A DNA stretch of 7,353 bases from Oscillospiraceae bacterium (GTDB lineage Bacteria; Bacillota; Clostridia; Oscillospirales; Acutalibacteraceae): assembly GCA_031254555.1 (NCBI GenBank), contig JAIRUF010000037.1, forward strand, positions 1 through 7,353. The letters run 5' to 3'. Positions 5,238 to 7,353 of the stretch are shown piece after piece. Positions within the stretch are counted from its first letter, which is position 1; every line of letters starts with the position of its first letter. The translations under genes were made by a program, and so were the position numbers. A model generated the notes under the pieces. It searched no databases. It was not told the DNA's origin and was given only the letters and a program-made list of their open reading frames with translations.

Positions 5238-6250
5238 TTAAATGGTATGAATCCAGCGGCAAAGATATTGACGTTGCAATGAGTGCAAAGGTAAACTTTT
5301 CAAGGAACTTAAGCGGCTATGTTTTTACAAACAGACTTGATCAAAAGAGCAAAGAAGAAATAACAAAAAAGGTAAAAAAAGTTATTGATAATAATATAAT
5401 GGATATAGGCCTTAAACATATCGAAATGAATAAGCTTAATCACGATGAGGTAATATCCTTTGCGGAAAAGGGATTGATTAGTCCGGAGTTTGTAAGTGTT
5501 GAAAATGGCGGGTCTTTATTCCTTACGGATGACGAAGGGATAAGTATTGTAATGTTCGAAGATGAACATGTAAAGATACAAACCTTTACATCTGGACTCG
5601 AAGCTCTTAAAGCATTGGAAACAGCAGATAAAATAGACAATATACTGGATAATGAGCTGAATTTTGCATTTGATAAAAATCTGGGATACCTTACACAGTG
5701 TCCTACTAATATAGGCACAGCTATGAAGGCGTCTGTAATACTTCACCTACCCGCGCTTTGCGCAGCGGGTCAAATACCAAAACTTTCGTCCAATGTATCC
5801 CGGTTAGGACTTTTTATAACGAATGTATACGGTGATTCCGTTTCGCCTAAAGGAGGTTTTTACCAGCTTTGCAACCATGTCACTATGGGTTTGTCTGAAA
5901 AATCTGCAATACAAAACTTAACGTCAATAGCAGAGCAGATAGTGGATCAGGAACGCAGTGCAAGGGAAGATATTTTTACAGACCTTAAATTCCAGGACTC
6001 ACTTTGGAGGTCGTGCGGAGTACTTAAAAACGCAAGGATATTGAGCTTTGATGAATTCATCCAAAACATTGCGAATATAAGAATCGGCGCGTCTAAAAAT
6101 ATGCCGGGCATAGAAATGGAAACCATTAATAAACTTATAAAGACGGTGCATCCTGCCACGATAAATACGAGTAAGGGTAAAAGGCTTAACAGGCAGGACA
6201 GGGATATAATAAGGGCAGAACAAACAAGAGAAGTATTCAGCAAGATTTAA
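5234..6250 (+). CDS. mcsB: McsB-family protein-arginine kinase with altered ATP site
   Basis: McsB phosphorylates arginines in CtsR and in damaged proteins, marking them for ClpC-ClpP; it is related to creatine and arginine kinases. The frame is complete at 338 residues (Bacillus McsB has 363) and overlaps mcsA by ATGA. Family landmarks are present: YLTQCPTNIGT with the reactive-site Cys 156, LHLPAL (170-175), QERSARE (239-245), and RD at 323-324, which aligns with the regulatory phosphoarginine pocket of McsB. However, aligned with Bacillus McsB from memory, all five ATP-phosphate-binding arginines are changed: R29 to Lys 19, R31 to Asn 21, R125 to Lys 114, R176 to Lys 165, R207 to Thr 196. 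The catalytic glutamates E121 and E212 are Asp 110 and Asp 201. The familiar SSRIR motif reads SAKVN. It is therefore a probable pseudokinase or a kinase with changed chemistry. The GGGGAGG ribosome site is inside mcsA. Confidence 0.9.
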   Translation: MIKWYESSGKDIDVAMSAKVNFSRNLSGYVFTNRLDQKSKEEITKKVKKVIDNNIMDIGLKHIEMNKLNHDEVISFAEKGLISPEFVSVENGGSLFLTDDEGISIVMFEDEHVKIQTFTSGLEALKALETADKIDNILDNELNFAFDKNLGYLTQCPTNIGTAMKASVILHLPALCAAGQIPKLSSNVSRLGLFITNVYGDSVSPKGGFYQLCNHVTMGLSEKSAIQNLTSIAEQIVDQERSAREDIFTDLKFQDSLWRSCGVLKNARILSFDEFIQNIANIRIGASKNMPGIEMETINKLIKTVHPATINTSKGKRLNRQDRDIIRAEQTREVFSKI

Positions 6251-6319
6251 AACAGATTAAAAACAGAAAAAAGAGATAATTATATTGACAGCAGATTAAA
6301 ATAAAAGGGTGGGAAGACA

Positions 6320-7353
6320 ATGTACAAATTCACAGGATTTACTGAAAAGGCAAATATAGATTTAAACAGAGCAATAGAGATAGCAGAAGATCTGGGGCAT
6401 TCTTATATTGGCAGTGAGCATTTACTTGCGGCTCTGGCGGAAGATTCCAGCGGGGTTGCCGGCGCCGTGCTTTCAAGCAAGGGCGTCACTCCTGAAAAAA
6501 TGGATGATTTACTCAAAAAGATGATTGGAATAGGAATACCGACAGTTTTAACACCATCTGACTTCACGCCGAGGTGCAAAAGAATCATAGAGCTTGCAAT
6601 AGCTTATGCAGGGACGACGGGCACTGGTTATGTCGGAACGGAACACCTGCTTATCTCTATTATAAATGAGACGGACTGTTGCGCGGCTGGACTTATCTCG
6701 CAGCTTGGACTTAACCCAAGCGACATCGCAACTCAGATCAATTATGTTTTAGGCGGATCTCAGAGTCACAGTTCGGTAAATAAAACACATAAGCCTGGGT
6801 CTGTCAATCAAAACAGTAAAACTCCTACTTTAGATCAGTTCGGGCGTGATCTTACCGCAATGGCACAGCGCAACAAAATAGACCCAGTTATAGGAAGACA
6901 GGACGAAATAGACAGAGTTATACAAATACTCAGCAGAAGGACAAAAAACAATCCATGTCTTATAGGTGAACCGGGCGTGGGTAAAACAGCCATAGCGGAG
7001 GGGCTTGCACTTAAAATTGCCAACGGAGAGGTTCCGGAGCTTTTAAGGAATAAGAGAATAGTAACGCTTGATCTTACAAGCATGGTGGCAGGAACTAAAT
7101 ACAGGGGTGATTTTGAGGAAAGAATAAAAACAGCCCTTGAAGAGGTAAAATCAACTGGCGACGTGATTCTTTTCATAGACGAACTTCACACGATAATCGG
7201 AGCGGGCGCCGCCGAGGGCGCTGTCGACGCCGCAAATATCTTAAAGCCTTCTCTGGCAAGGGGAGAAATGCAGGTAATAGGAGCGACAACACTGGATGAG
7301 TACAGAAAATATATAGAAAAAGACGCGGCGCTTGAAAGGCGTTTCCAACCTAT
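6320..7353 (+). CDS. clpC: ClpC, AAA+ unfoldase (3' end beyond window)
   Basis: ClpC unfolds substrates, including phosphoarginine-tagged ones, and feeds them to ClpP. The first 344 of roughly 800 residues are visible. The N-terminal double Clp repeat (about 1-145) carries GSEHLLAAL and GTEHLLISI; Glu 33 and Glu 108 align with the two glutamates reported to bind phosphoarginine in Bacillus ClpC. A Ser/Asn-rich linker (146-168) leads to the D1 AAA+ module: Walker A GEPGVGKT (216-223), pore loop [11 protein letters not shown] (258-268), Walker B VILFIDE (282-288) and [20 protein letters not shown] (321-340). All are intact. The M-domain, D2 and the ClpP-binding loop are outside. The ATG at 6320 has an AGGGTGGG ribosome site. 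The 69-base gap after mcsB contains no convincing promoter or terminator, so clpC is probably the last gene of the CtsR operon seen here. Confidence 0.97.
   Translation, partial: MYKFTGFTEKANIDLNRAIEIAEDLGHSYIGSEHLLAALAEDSSGVAGAVLSSKGVTPEKMDDLLKKMIGIGIPTVLTPSDFTPRCKRIIELAIAYAGTTGTGYVGTEHLLISIINETDCCAAGLISQLGLNPSDIATQINYVLGGSQSHSSVNKTHKPGSVNQNSKTPTLDQFGRDLTAMAQRNKIDPVIGRQDEIDRVIQILSRRTKNNPCLIGEPGVGKTAIAEGLALKIANGEVPELLRNKRIVTLDLTSMVAGTKYRGDFEERIKTALEEVKSTGDVILFIDELHTIIGAGAAEGAVDAANILKPSLARGEMQVIGATTLDEYRKYIEKDAALERRFQP

Noticed and set aside
5234..6250. mcsB as a decayed pseudogene
   Set aside because: The frame is full length without stops or frameshifts, starts by overlap with mcsA, and keeps structural motifs and the reactive-site Cys. 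The active-site changes are mostly charge-conserving.
6285..6301. TTGACA in the mcsB-clpC gap as a separate clpC promoter
   Set aside because: No -10 element is found at 16-18 bases. The only TAAAAT-like sequence is about 6 bases away.
6253..6301. Repeated CAGATTAAAA in the mcsB-clpC gap
   Set aside because: Two copies of a 10-base AT-rich word do not amount to a convincing functional repeat.

Overview
The window looks like chromosomal DNA of a low-GC, anaerobic, probably spore-forming Firmicute of the class Clostridia. Three things suggest this. It has an Rnf-type electron-transport locus with Firmicutes-style companions (ApbE, NusG domain II protein, Gx transporter). It has the Gram-positive class III heat-shock operon ctsR-mcsA-mcsB-clpC under a recognisable CtsR operator. 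Between them sit two very small genes whose upstream sequences resemble mother-cell sporulation promoters. No rRNA, tRNA, CRISPR array, insertion sequence or phage gene was seen.

Layout. Bases 1-3306 hold a minus-strand operon, read right to left: apbE (lipoprotein flavin transferase), a NusG domain II membrane-anchored protein, a Gx-transporter/Hpre_diP_synt_I membrane protein, and rnfC, which runs off the left edge. ApbE attaches FMN to extracytosolic flavoproteins such as RnfG and RnfD, which would be expected further left together with the other Rnf subunits. Bases 3307-3968 are mostly non-coding. They hold a palindrome and a candidate promoter for the operon, a 34-residue Cys/Gly/Asn-rich gene on the minus strand with its own terminator and a sigma-K-like promoter, a strong orphan hairpin terminator, and a sigma-E-like promoter. 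Bases 3969-4148 encode a 59-residue charged protein of unknown function. Bases 4150-4222 are a compact CtsR-controlled sigma-A promoter. Bases 4258-7353 carry ctsR, mcsA, mcsB and clpC, the last cut by the right edge.

How the right-hand genes should work: CtsR represses the operon, McsA with the protein-arginine kinase McsB inactivates CtsR and tags proteins with phosphoarginine, and ClpC recognises the tag and unfolds the proteins for ClpP. The most striking observation is in McsB. The reading frame is complete and the family fold is easily recognised, but all five arginines that hold the ATP phosphates in this kinase family are replaced (K, N, K, K, T) and both catalytic glutamates are aspartate. 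The reactive-site cysteine and the candidate phosphoarginine-binding Arg-Asp pair remain. This is either a pseudokinase or a chemically altered kinase within an otherwise normal CtsR/ClpC system.

All family assignments rest on reading motifs by eye. Alignments to Bacillus McsB and to arginine kinase were made from memory.
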